35,109 nt of DNA from a bacterium. Lineage in GTDB: Bacteria > Planctomycetota > SZUA-567. Below the pieces are notes generated by a model. The model had not been told where the DNA came from, searched no databases, and was given only the letters and a program-made list of their open reading frames with translations. Location of the stretch: positions 1 through 35,109 of the forward strand of contig QKCJ01000016.1 in assembly GCA_003245715.1 (NCBI GenBank). The letters are read 5' to 3'. The position numbers and the translations under genes were made by a program. Within the stretch, counting starts at the first letter, position 1, and the number at the start of each line of letters is the position of its first letter. Shown piece after piece: positions 8,186 to 15,944 of the stretch.

Positions 8186-9918
8186 ATGGCAAATTTACAG
8201 TTTATACCCGTCTGACTGAGTGTCAGGATTGTTACAAGTGCTTAAGGCAGTGTCCGGTTAAGGCGATTACCGTTACCGGCGGACACGCCTCGATTGACCC
8301 CCTCCGTTGCATTGCCTGTGGTAAGTGCGTTTCGGTTTGTCCTGCAAGGGCCAAGAGTATCCGTAATGACACTGCCCGGGCAGTGCGGCTTATTGAGGAC
8401 GGGAATGCTGTATATGCCGCGCTTGCCCCGAGCTGGCGGGCGGAATTTAAGGATACTGACCAGACGCAGATCATTGGCATACTTAAGAAACTTGGCTTTA
8501 AGGGCGTGGCTGAGGTTGCTTTGGGTGCTGAGGATGTATCTCTCTGGACGGCGACGTTATTTGACAATAAAAAGACTCTCTGGCTTTCAAGTGCTTGTCC
8601 GGTGTGTGTGGAGTTTGTCCGGCACTATATGCCAGATTATGCTGAGAATATTACTCCGGTAGTATCGCCAGCGATCTCCACGGCGGCGATTCTGCGTGAG
8701 GAGTTCGGCAGGGATATCAAGGTTGTGTTTGTCGGCCCGTGCATCGCCAAGAAGAATGAGGCTGAGATAAGTGGCGGGCTGGTTGATCTGGCGCTGACTT
8801 TTCAGGAACTCCGGGAGATGCTTCTGCAGCGCGAACTTAATCCGCTCAAGGTCGAGATTGATGAGCGCGAGGCTTTTGTTCCGTCAGTTGCACATCAGGG
8901 TCGGCTTTACCCTATTGAAGGCGGGATGATTCAGACCTTGCTGCCTCACATGCCTGAGCATGATACGAAGATGGTTTGTGTTACTGGGCTTGAAAAGTTA
9001 TCGCATACACTGGCTGATCTCAAGCCTGAGAATCTTAAACAACCGGTATTTATTGAGTGTCTGGCGTGCGAGGGCGGTTGTCTGGGCGGTCCGGGAATGG
9101 CCAAGGGTAAGGCGGGGCTTGACTGTGTTCTTGATATCATGCAGGCTGCACCGAAAGTTGAAATCTCGGCAGAGGGTCAGAAAAAGCCTGCTCGTGAAAT
9201 AATCAAACAGGATTTTTCTGCTTATAAAAGTCCGGTTGCGGGGTGTTCTGAGGCGGCGATTCAGAGTGCGATGTGGCAGATCGGCAAGGAGTCACCTAAG
9301 GATGAGCTTAACTGCGGTGGCTGTGGTTATGACACCTGCCGGGAGTTTGCCAAGGCGCTGGTCGGTAAACGTGCCGAGCCACAGATGTGCGTTTCTTATA
9401 TGCGCAGACTTGCTCAGAAAAAGGCTAATGCGCTGCTGCGTTCGATGCCATCGGGTGTGGTGATTGTCAATGAAGAAATGGAAATCATTGAGTGTAATGA
9501 GCCATTTGCGCGGTTATTCGGCGAGGATACAGAGGTTGCATATAAGGCTTATCCGGGGCTTAATGGCGCGAGTCTATATAATATTGTCCCGTTTGGCGAG
9601 CTGTTTCGCGCGGCGCTCAGAAGTGGCGACGATATTGCGCGTGAGCATCTGGAGTGTGACAAGCGGCTCTTCAAGATAAATATTTTCACAATTGAGCCGG
9701 GTAAGATTGTGGGCGCGGTTATTCAGGATGTAACCAATCAGGAGGTGCGGCGCGAGCAGATAGCAAGGCGGGCGCGTGAGGTCATCCAGAAGAATATCGC
9801 TACCGTTCAGGAAATTGCGTGTCTGCTTGGCGAGCATGTGACTGACACCGAGATTCTGCTTAGTTCTATCGCTGATGATTACGCTCAGAAACCGGGTGAC
9901 GAGGCGGAGGAAAAATAA
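8182..9918 (+). CDS. sensory-type [FeFe] hydrogenase with PAS domain (HydS-like)
   Basis: A 578-residue multidomain protein. Residues 14-24 and 43-53 bind two [4Fe-4S] clusters (C14/17/20/24 and C43/46/49/53). Residues about 75-325 form the H-cluster domain: L1 is SSACP (136-140), L2 is GPCIAKKNE (185-193), L3 is ECLACEGGC (292-300). All four cluster cysteines (C139, C187, C296, C300) remain. The proton-relay Cys of TSCCP is Ala138, and the Met of MPC is Gly185; I recall such changes as typical of group C sensory enzymes. A further cluster motif C378-x2-C381-x4-C386-x16-C403 and a PAS domain (about 415-525) follow. No kinase or diguanylate cyclase output is present; the next gene, overlapping by one base, is a phosphatase that may be the output. 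Low turnover and an H2/redox-sensing role are inferred. Confidence 0.92.
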   Translation: MNGKFTVYTRLTECQDCYKCLRQCPVKAITVTGGHASIDPLRCIACGKCVSVCPARAKSIRNDTARAVRLIEDGNAVYAALAPSWRAEFKDTDQTQIIGILKKLGFKGVAEVALGAEDVSLWTATLFDNKKTLWLSSACPVCVEFVRHYMPDYAENITPVVSPAISTAAILREEFGRDIKVVFVGPCIAKKNEAEISGGLVDLALTFQELREMLLQRELNPLKVEIDEREAFVPSVAHQGRLYPIEGGMIQTLLPHMPEHDTKMVCVTGLEKLSHTLADLKPENLKQPVFIECLACEGGCLGGPGMAKGKAGLDCVLDIMQAAPKVEISAEGQKKPAREIIKQDFSAYKSPVAGCSEAAIQSAMWQIGKESPKDELNCGGCGYDTCREFAKALVGKRAEPQMCVSYMRRLAQKKANALLRSMPSGVVIVNEEMEIIECNEPFARLFGEDTEVAYKAYPGLNGASLYNIVPFGELFRAALRSGDDIAREHLECDKRLFKINIFTIEPGKIVGAVIQDVTNQEVRREQIARRAREVIQKNIATVQEIACLLGEHVTDTEILLSSIADDYAQKPGDEAEEK

Positions 9919-11090
9919 TGCTTGGCAACGGAACTTTTGTTGAGGTCGAATGTTCACAGTGGACAAAGACCGGACAGAATGTCTGCGGTGATGCATTTGT
10001 CTCGACCCGTCTTCCGGCTGAGAACAGGCTGATTGCTACTCTGGCCGACGGCCTTGGTAGCGGGGTGAAGGCTAATATTCTCGCGACGATGACGGCGACG
10101 ATGTCTCTGCGTTTTTCGGCGGCTAACCGTAACGTGCTGAAGTTTTCAAAAATTATGATGGACTCTCTGCCTGTCTGCCAGAAGCGCATGATAAGTTATT
10201 CGACCTTTACGATCTTTGACTGTGTGCTTGATGAGAGGGCGCGCATAGTGGAGCAGGGTAATCCGCGTTGTCTTTTGATTCGAAATAATATTGAAGTTCC
10301 GCTTGAGCGCGAGAAGATTGCCGGTGAGAATGACGCGCGGTCGTTATATGCGAGTTCGTTTGCGCCGATGGCGGGTGACAGGGTGATAATCTGTTCTGAC
10401 GGGGTTTCGCAGGCCGGGATCGGCAGTAAAGAGTATGGTTTTGGCTGGCAGATGGAAGGTTGCGCGGAATTTGTCTTGTCATTAATTAAAAAAGAACCGA
10501 TAATTTCAGCAAGGGAGTTGGCGTTGCGGGTGCGTAATGAGGCTCTGGCCAAGTGGCCGGACAGAATAGCCAAGGATGATATCAGCTGCAGCGTTATCTA
10601 TTTCAGAACGCCGCGCCGGACGCTGGTACTCAGCGGACCTCCCTTTGACGCGAGCCGTGATGGCGAATATGCGCGGATGCTGCTGAATAATTACGAAAAG
10701 AAAATCCTCTGCGGTGGTACTACTGCGCAGATTGTCAGCCGTGAGCTTAACCGTGAGGTTGAGGTTGATATGAAATCCATTGGTAACGGCCTGCCGCCTT
10801 CATCGAAAATGAAGGGCGTTGATCTGGTTACTGAAGGTATTCTTACTTTAACTCAGGCGGCGCAGTATCTTGAGGACGGGGACGCCCCGGATAATGATCC
10901 GGCGGGAGTATTGGTAAAAACTCTTTTGGAGAGTGATAATATAAAGTTTGTTATCGGAACCAGGGTCAATGAAGCGCATCAGGATCCGACCTTACCGGTT
11001 GATTTGGAAATGCGTCGCAATATCATTAAACGCATGACCAAGTGCCTTGAGCAGAAATACCTCAAGGAAATTGAGATCGAGTATATCTGA
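9918..11090 (+). CDS. SpoIIE-family PP2C-type protein phosphatase with extra C-terminal domain
   Basis: A 390-residue protein. Residues about 1-230 are a SpoIIE/PP2C-like phosphatase with metal-binding acidic residues in NVCGDAF (D25), ADGLGSG (D44), CSDGVSQAG (D161) and KDDISC (D220/D221). Residues about 235-390 form a second region that I cannot name, with conserved-looking stretches CGGTTAQIVSRELNREV and GVDLVTEGILTLTQAAQYL. There is no TM or N-terminal sensor domain. The ATG shares a base with the stop of the sensory hydrogenase (TAATG), with GGAGG just upstream, so the two are translationally coupled. The likely role is dephosphorylating an anti-anti-sigma-like or other Ser/Thr-phosphorylated partner in response to the hydrogenase sensor. 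No partner is encoded nearby. Confidence 0.88.
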   Translation: MLGNGTFVEVECSQWTKTGQNVCGDAFVSTRLPAENRLIATLADGLGSGVKANILATMTATMSLRFSAANRNVLKFSKIMMDSLPVCQKRMISYSTFTIFDCVLDERARIVEQGNPRCLLIRNNIEVPLEREKIAGENDARSLYASSFAPMAGDRVIICSDGVSQAGIGSKEYGFGWQMEGCAEFVLSLIKKEPIISARELALRVRNEALAKWPDRIAKDDISCSVIYFRTPRRTLVLSGPPFDASRDGEYARMLLNNYEKKILCGGTTAQIVSRELNREVEVDMKSIGNGLPPSSKMKGVDLVTEGILTLTQAAQYLEDGDAPDNDPAGVLVKTLLESDNIKFVIGTRVNEAHQDPTLPVDLEMRRNIIKRMTKCLEQKYLKEIEIEYI

Positions 11091-11127
11091 TGAATAACAT
11101 TATTCTGGTTTAATGAGGAAAACGAAA

Positions 11128-11391
11128 ATGGAAAAGATTACAGTTGAACTTTGTATGGGAACTACCTGTTTTGTAATGGGATCATCATCCCTGCCGGAAT
11201 TTTCCGAGTCACTTTCTGAGAGTATCCGCGAGAAGATCGAACTCAAACACTCTCCCTGTATGGGACTTTGCAAGGACCAGAAGTATGGCAAGGCCCCTTA
11301 CGTAAAGGTTAATGGCGAGGTTATCAGTGCCGCTACGCCGCATGCTGTTGCCGTACGCATCAGACAGATTGCCGAAGAACAAGACGACTAA
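11128..11391 (+). CDS. thioredoxin-like [2Fe-2S] ferredoxin (second copy)
   Basis: An 87-residue protein of the same fold and ligand spacing as the first gene of the cluster (C9-x4-C14, C44-x3-C48), but otherwise quite different in sequence. The ATG at 11128 is chosen because GAGGAAA lies 7-8 nt upstream; an in-frame ATG at 11113 lacks a site. It lies 25 bp before the catalytic hydrogenase and probably acts as its electron-transfer partner or subunit. Confidence 0.86.
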   Translation: MEKITVELCMGTTCFVMGSSSLPEFSESLSESIREKIELKHSPCMGLCKDQKYGKAPYVKVNGEVISAATPHAVAVRIRQIAEEQDD

Positions 11392-11416
11392 AAATTTTTA
11401 ATAAAGGAATCTACCA

Positions 11417-12862
11417 ATGCAATATCAGAACAATGCTACCAAGTTCCGGCGTGAGGTGCTGATCCGTGTTGCCAAGGCGATGCTTGAGGATACTCCGCCT
11501 GAGGAGATCGACAAGATCCCGCACCGTATCCGTCCCAAGAACGAGGAAAATCTCCGCTGCTGTATCTACAAGGACAGGGCTGTGCTGCGTCTTCGCTGTG
11601 TGGCGGCGATGGGGTTCTCGGTTGAGAATGAAGAGGATGACAGCGCTCGCCTCAGTGATTATTTTGAGAAAGCTCAGGAACGCACCTCTCCTGACGGGCC
11701 GGTGATGACGGTTCTTGATATTGCCTGCAAGGGCTGTGTGCGCAGCCGTTATTATGTGACTGACGCCTGTCAGGGCTGTATCGCCCGCCCTTGCGCGGTA
11801 AACTGTCCTGTTGATGCGATCAGCTTCAGGGACGGCCGCTCGGTGATTAATCCTGAGACCTGTATTAACTGCGGCAAGTGCAAGGAGGTCTGCCCCTATC
11901 ACGCGGTAACGAAAGTTCCGGTTCCGTGTGAGGAAGCCTGCCCGGTTGACGCGATTTACAAAGACCGTACCGGACATGCGCGGATTAACTTTGAAAAATG
12001 TATCAGCTGCGGCCGTTGTATGCGTTCATGCCCGTTTGGCGCGGTAATGGAAAAATCACAGATTGTTGACGTGCTGCAGGCAATCAAGGGTAAGGCTCCG
12101 GTTATTGCGATGGTTGCTCCGGCAATAGCAGGGCAGTTCCCGGGGGATTTGGGGCAGATAGCTAACGGCCTGATGAAGCTTGGCTTTGACAAGGTTGTTG
12201 AGGTCGCAAGTGGTGCGGATATTACAACAAAGAAAGAAGCCGCGGAATTTCTTGAACGCATGCATGAAGGCCAGAAGATGATGACGACCTCATGCTGCCC
12301 GGCGTATATCGAAACCGTCAAGCGTCATGTGACTGAGCTTAAACCTTTTGTCTCTGATACAAAGACTCCGATGCATTATACGGCTGAAGACGTCAAAAAA
12401 CGTTTCCCCGGCGCAGTTACTGTCTTTGTCGGGCCATGTGTTGCCAAGCGCAAGGAAGGTTTCGACGATGAATTTGTCGATTACGTTCTGACCTTTGAAG
12501 AAGTCGGTTCATTGTTTGTTGCTAAAGATATTGAAGTCTGCATTCTTGAGTCGATTGAACCTGATGAGATTCCGAGTGCTGAAGGGCGTGGTTTCCCGGT
12601 TGTCGGGGGCGTTGCGGCGGCGGTTACTGCGGTTGCGGGGCCTGATGCGGGGGTTAAGCCGGTTACTATTAACGGCCTGTCACAGGCAGCGGTCAAGAAA
12701 CTGCGGAGCTTTGCCTGCGGAAATTGTCCGGGTAATCTGGTTGAGGTTATGGCGTGCGAGGGTGGTTGTGTTGGCGGTGCGGGGGTGGTTGCCGCGACGA
12801 AATACTCTGCGCGTGAAGTTGCCAAGGTCTGCGCGTCAAGCGCGTCAATTACCAGTATGTGA
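11417..12862 (+). CDS. [FeFe] hydrogenase, group B-like, monomeric catalytic type
   Basis: A 481-residue protein. A cysteine-rich N-terminal part holds many ligands (C104, C107, C118, C121, C126, C130; C149/152/155/159; C171, C175; C195/198/201/205), enough for several [4Fe-4S] clusters. The H-cluster domain follows: L1 TSCCPAY (291-297, both cysteines present), L2 GPCVAKRKE (339-347), L3 EVMACEGGC (443-451). The Met to Gly change in L2 and Ala-Tyr after TSCCP fit group B rather than the CpI-type group A. The proton-relay cysteine C293 is present, so H2 production or oxidation with ferredoxin is expected. An RBS AAAGGA precedes the ATG. Maturases HydE/F/G are not in the window. Confidence 0.93.
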   Translation: MQYQNNATKFRREVLIRVAKAMLEDTPPEEIDKIPHRIRPKNEENLRCCIYKDRAVLRLRCVAAMGFSVENEEDDSARLSDYFEKAQERTSPDGPVMTVLDIACKGCVRSRYYVTDACQGCIARPCAVNCPVDAISFRDGRSVINPETCINCGKCKEVCPYHAVTKVPVPCEEACPVDAIYKDRTGHARINFEKCISCGRCMRSCPFGAVMEKSQIVDVLQAIKGKAPVIAMVAPAIAGQFPGDLGQIANGLMKLGFDKVVEVASGADITTKKEAAEFLERMHEGQKMMTTSCCPAYIETVKRHVTELKPFVSDTKTPMHYTAEDVKKRFPGAVTVFVGPCVAKRKEGFDDEFVDYVLTFEEVGSLFVAKDIEVCILESIEPDEIPSAEGRGFPVVGGVAAAVTAVAGPDAGVKPVTINGLSQAAVKKLRSFACGNCPGNLVEVMACEGGCVGGAGVVAATKYSAREVAKVCASSASITSM

Positions 12863-12894
12863 TTAATGCTTAAAAAGTAAAAAGCGCTTTAAAT

Positions 12895-12928
12895 AACAAA
12901 GCCGTGCAGATTAATGCGCGGCTTTGTT
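12895..12928 (+). terminator. terminator-like hairpin after the hydrogenase cluster
   Basis: A 13-bp stem AACAAAGCCGTGC / GCGCGGCTTTGTT with one wobble pair and an 8-nt loop. The T-tract after it is poor, so it may act as an attenuating or stabilising hairpin rather than a strong terminator. Confidence 0.6.
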
Positions 12929-12970
12929 GCGTTTAAGGTTATGGGCGGTTTTTCGTTTGTCTGAAAAAAA

Positions 12971-13168
12971 CTAACCGGTGACCTTCATGCGGGTGTTACG
13001 TTTTTCGGCCAGGCGGGCAAACTCACCGTTCTGGATTCTGGCCAGCGTTTCGCTCGCGCAGCGCTGACAGTAAACTTCGGCTATGTCACAGCCAAGTTCT
13101 CCCGGCCAGGGAAGACGAAAACTGCCATTATCTCTGATCCTTTTGCAAACCCGGCACTGCACAACCAT
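12971..13168 (-). CDS. small zinc-ribbon-like protein of unknown function
   Basis: A 65-residue protein with two cysteine pairs, CRVC near the N-terminus (residues 5-8) and CQRC around residues 34-37. The arrangement could bind one zinc ion as a ribbon. The ATG at 13166-13168 is preceded by GGAGAG at good spacing, which supports it as a real gene. It stands alone between the hydrogenase cluster and the SGNH/DUF2142 pair, on the opposite strand. No family recognised. Confidence 0.65.
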   Translation of the reverse strand: MVVQCRVCKRIRDNGSFRLPWPGELGCDIAEVYCQRCASETLARIQNGEFARLAEKRNTRMKVTG

Positions 13169-13318
13169 AGTCGCTCTCCGTTTGATTACGTAGAATAATT
13201 TTCGAATATATTTTAATTACGGCAATATGCTTGAAACATTTCAGTCTATTTTGCACTTTCCGAATTGCGTTGCGGCTTAAGGGGTTAGCCTGTGCTGCCA
13301 ACAAAGTTTGTATTGTGC

Positions 13319-13346
13319 TTGAATGAACGGGGGGATATCTTATAAT
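13319..13346 (+). promoter_or_regulatory. putative promoter for SGNH/DUF2142 pair
   Basis: TTGAAT (13319-13324), 16-bp spacer, consensus TATAAT (13341-13346), about 38 bp upstream of the ATG at 13384. Confidence 0.6.
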
Positions 13347-13383
13347 TGCCTGCATTAATGATTTTTCGTGCAGGTGGGGATTA

Positions 13384-14481
13384 ATGAAGAAAACACTATT
13401 TAAGCTTATATTGCTCTGTTTTGTACTAGGTGTAGTGGCTGTGGCGGTGTTTGTCACTGAGAGGGTGATGGCTGCTATGGGGATGCCGAGGCAGGGCGTG
13501 AGCAGGCATATTGTCATGCGTGAGCAGCCGCCACTTTTTAAGGGGGCTGATATTCTTAATGGAAAAACGATTAAAATTGAGGTTGATGATGATGGTTTCC
13601 TGATGCCGTCAAAGGTTCACGCGAAGGCTGATTATGATATAATCTTTATCGGCGGCTCGACTACCTTCTGCAAGGCTGTTACTGATCTCAAACGCTGGCC
13701 GTACCTTACCGGGCGCATCCTTGAAGAAATGACCGGCAAGACCTTCAATACTTATAATAACGGCGTTGAGGGGAGTAACTCGGCGCATTCTCTGAATATT
13801 CTCTTTAACAAAATTATCCCCATGAAGCCGGATTATGTTGTGCTGATGCACTCATTCAACGACATGATCGCGCTGCTTTATTGCGGTGATTACTGGAACA
13901 ATCATCCGACGCGTTCGCTTGTTAAAAATGACAGTGGCCGGTCAGCAATGATAAATGTCTTCAAGCAGTCTCTGCCGCATCTGGCATCAGTTGCCGAGAA
14001 TATCCGAAATTATATCCGCAAGAAATTTACCGGTATGGGGGATGAGTTTTCGGCGGTGCGTGGCGAGAAGTTGACTTACGATCCGAAGTTTATGCTTGAG
14101 CGTTTTTCCAATAACCTCCGGCTGTTTGTCGATATGTGTCGCATTTACGGGATCAAGCCTGTTCTGATGACCCAGCCTAACAGGGTTACCGAGGCTCCGG
14201 CACCGGAGATACGCGCGCAGACTGAACAGGCGCTGGCCGGTACCGGTATTACCTATGAGGATTATCAGAAACTTTACGCGTCTTTTAACAAGGCAATTAT
14301 TGACGTTGGACTGGAGAAGAAGGTTGCGGTTATTGATCTGGCTGCAATGATTAAGCCGGTCGCTGAGAATTATTTTGACCATATCCATTATACAGATGCC
14401 GGTTCAGTTGCAGTGGCGCAGGCGGTGGCGGCGTACTTTGCCGGGACTCTTTTGCCGGTGAATAATAACGGAAATAAATAA
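13384..14481 (+). CDS. membrane-anchored SGNH-hydrolase-like protein
   Basis: A 365-residue protein. A hydrophobic N-terminal segment (about residues 5-25) anchors or exports it. The rest shows SGNH-type blocks: FIGGSTTF (S92), NGVEGSNSA (126-134), LMHSFNDM (N159) and a C-terminal FDHIHYTDAG (Asp and His of the triad). It resembles the extracytoplasmic SGNH domains that acetylate or deacetylate surface glycans. Start ATG 13384 has GGTGGGG upstream. Its stop shares one base with the start of the DUF2142-like gene (TAATG), so the two products probably act together at the envelope. Substrate unknown. Confidence 0.82.
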   Translation: MKKTLFKLILLCFVLGVVAVAVFVTERVMAAMGMPRQGVSRHIVMREQPPLFKGADILNGKTIKIEVDDDGFLMPSKVHAKADYDIIFIGGSTTFCKAVTDLKRWPYLTGRILEEMTGKTFNTYNNGVEGSNSAHSLNILFNKIIPMKPDYVVLMHSFNDMIALLYCGDYWNNHPTRSLVKNDSGRSAMINVFKQSLPHLASVAENIRNYIRKKFTGMGDEFSAVRGEKLTYDPKFMLERFSNNLRLFVDMCRIYGIKPVLMTQPNRVTEAPAPEIRAQTEQALAGTGITYEDYQKLYASFNKAIIDVGLEKKVAVIDLAAMIKPVAENYFDHIHYTDAGSVAVAQAVAAYFAGTLLPVNNNGNK

Positions 14482-15938
14482 TGAACGCTTTCTGCGCTTT
14501 TATAAATTTCCTGTCTGCCAGGCCGGCGCACTTTTTCCTGCTGGCTGGGACAGTCTTCGGTTTGTATTTTGTCATAGTAACGCCACCTTTTCAGATGCCG
14601 GATGAGTATGCGCATTTTGAGCGAATCTACGCACTTTCTGAGGGTAAAATAATTGCCAAGTCTCCCCCAGCAGACGGGCACATTGACTATGTCGGAGTTG
14701 GGGTCATGCCTTACCGCCATGAATCAGGTGGAGGAGGGGAGTATAATCCGGACAGTTTTCTCAGGCTTTACAATCTGACCTCGCACCTGCCATATCAGCC
14801 GCAAAACAAGATTGATTTCAAAACTATTATCAGCGGTTTTGATATTCCCCTTGAGCCAGCGCGGCAATCATTCCGCACACATAATGCCGCGGTCTACTCG
14901 CCAGTTGCCTATCTGCCGCAGGTGGTTGTTACATTTATACTGAAGAGTTTTAGTCTGTCTCCGCAGTATCTGTTTTATGCGGCGCGTTTAATTAATCTGC
15001 TGGTCTGGCTGGGGCTTGGTTTCTGCGCGATCAGCTTATTACCGTTCGGGGGGTGGGTATTGGCATTTGTTGCACTTTCTCCGATGGCGGTTTATGAGGG
15101 CGCGGCGATTTCTGCGGACGGTTTGACGATGGGGCTGTGCTGGGTTTTTACGGCTCTGGTCATGCGTCACATTAAAACTCGTGAAGCTAAAATCCCGACT
15201 TGTCTTTTTATAATCCTGCCGCTGGTGCTTGCTATTATTGCCCTCTGCAAGTTTTTCTATTTCTTTATTTTTCTGCTGCTGATTCTGCTCAGGCCAAAAG
15301 GTACAGGAAACAAGATTCGGTATATTCTGCTTGGGTTATTATGTGCAGTCGTTCCGTTTGCCGCTTCAACTCTTTGGGCTTATCAGGTTAAGGATCTTTA
15401 TACGTTTATGCCGGAAGCGGCAGGGGGCAGGCAGATTGAGTTTATCATTAACCAGCCGCTTGGATATGCAAAAATATTTATTGGCAGCCTTCTGCATGAA
15501 TCGCGGATCTGGGCGCGGCATTTTGCGGGGGTGCTGGGCTGGCTTGATGCGCCGCTGCCCTTTGCTGTCGCCGCCTTTTATCTTCTGGTTCTTGCCTTGT
15601 CACCATTTATGACCATGGCCAAATCTGTTCAGAAGCAAATCGGTTTTGTCTGGGCTGACCGGCTTTGTATGGCTGGAGTATTTCTCTTGGAACTTTTTAT
15701 TATCATGACCTCGCTTTATATCGCTAACTCCGCTTATGCGTCTCCGATATTTGGCGGGATGCAGGGGCGGTATCTGCTGCCGGTTGCGCCGGTATTATTG
15801 CTGAGCTTTAGCGGCCTGACCGGGAACGGCGAAACTATTTCAAAGCGGTTGCTTGGGGTGCTTGCCCCGTCAGTCATTCTGGTACTGGTCTATAGTGCGG
15901 TCATGCTCTGGAGTCGGTATTACCTTCAGGTTTTATAA
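14481..15938 (+). CDS. DUF2142-like polytopic membrane protein
   Basis: A 485-residue protein with many predicted TMs across its length. Near the N-terminus, after TM1, it has PPFQMPDEYAHFERIY (P40 D41 E42, H45), the hallmark of DUF2142 membrane proteins, which resemble GT-C glycosyltransferases such as PMT/ArnT in topology and in the acidic first loop. This suggests a polyprenyl-phosphate-sugar-dependent glycosyltransferase, but activity for the family is not established as far as I know. It is coupled to the SGNH protein upstream, which supports a role in surface glycan assembly or decoration. The 3' end converges with the histidine kinase gene with only 6 bp between. Confidence 0.8.
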   Translation: MNAFCAFINFLSARPAHFFLLAGTVFGLYFVIVTPPFQMPDEYAHFERIYALSEGKIIAKSPPADGHIDYVGVGVMPYRHESGGGGEYNPDSFLRLYNLTSHLPYQPQNKIDFKTIISGFDIPLEPARQSFRTHNAAVYSPVAYLPQVVVTFILKSFSLSPQYLFYAARLINLLVWLGLGFCAISLLPFGGWVLAFVALSPMAVYEGAAISADGLTMGLCWVFTALVMRHIKTREAKIPTCLFIILPLVLAIIALCKFFYFFIFLLLILLRPKGTGNKIRYILLGLLCAVVPFAASTLWAYQVKDLYTFMPEAAGGRQIEFIINQPLGYAKIFIGSLLHESRIWARHFAGVLGWLDAPLPFAVAAFYLLVLALSPFMTMAKSVQKQIGFVWADRLCMAGVFLLELFIIMTSLYIANSAYASPIFGGMQGRYLLPVAPVLLLSFSGLTGNGETISKRLLGVLAPSVILVLVYSAVMLWSRYYLQVL

Positions 15939-15944
15939 TTTACT

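Noticed and set aside
11411..11977. Minus-strand open frame over the start of the catalytic hydrogenase
   Set aside because: A shadow of the Fe-S coding sequence; no RBS and composition is that of reverse-read cysteine-rich DNA.
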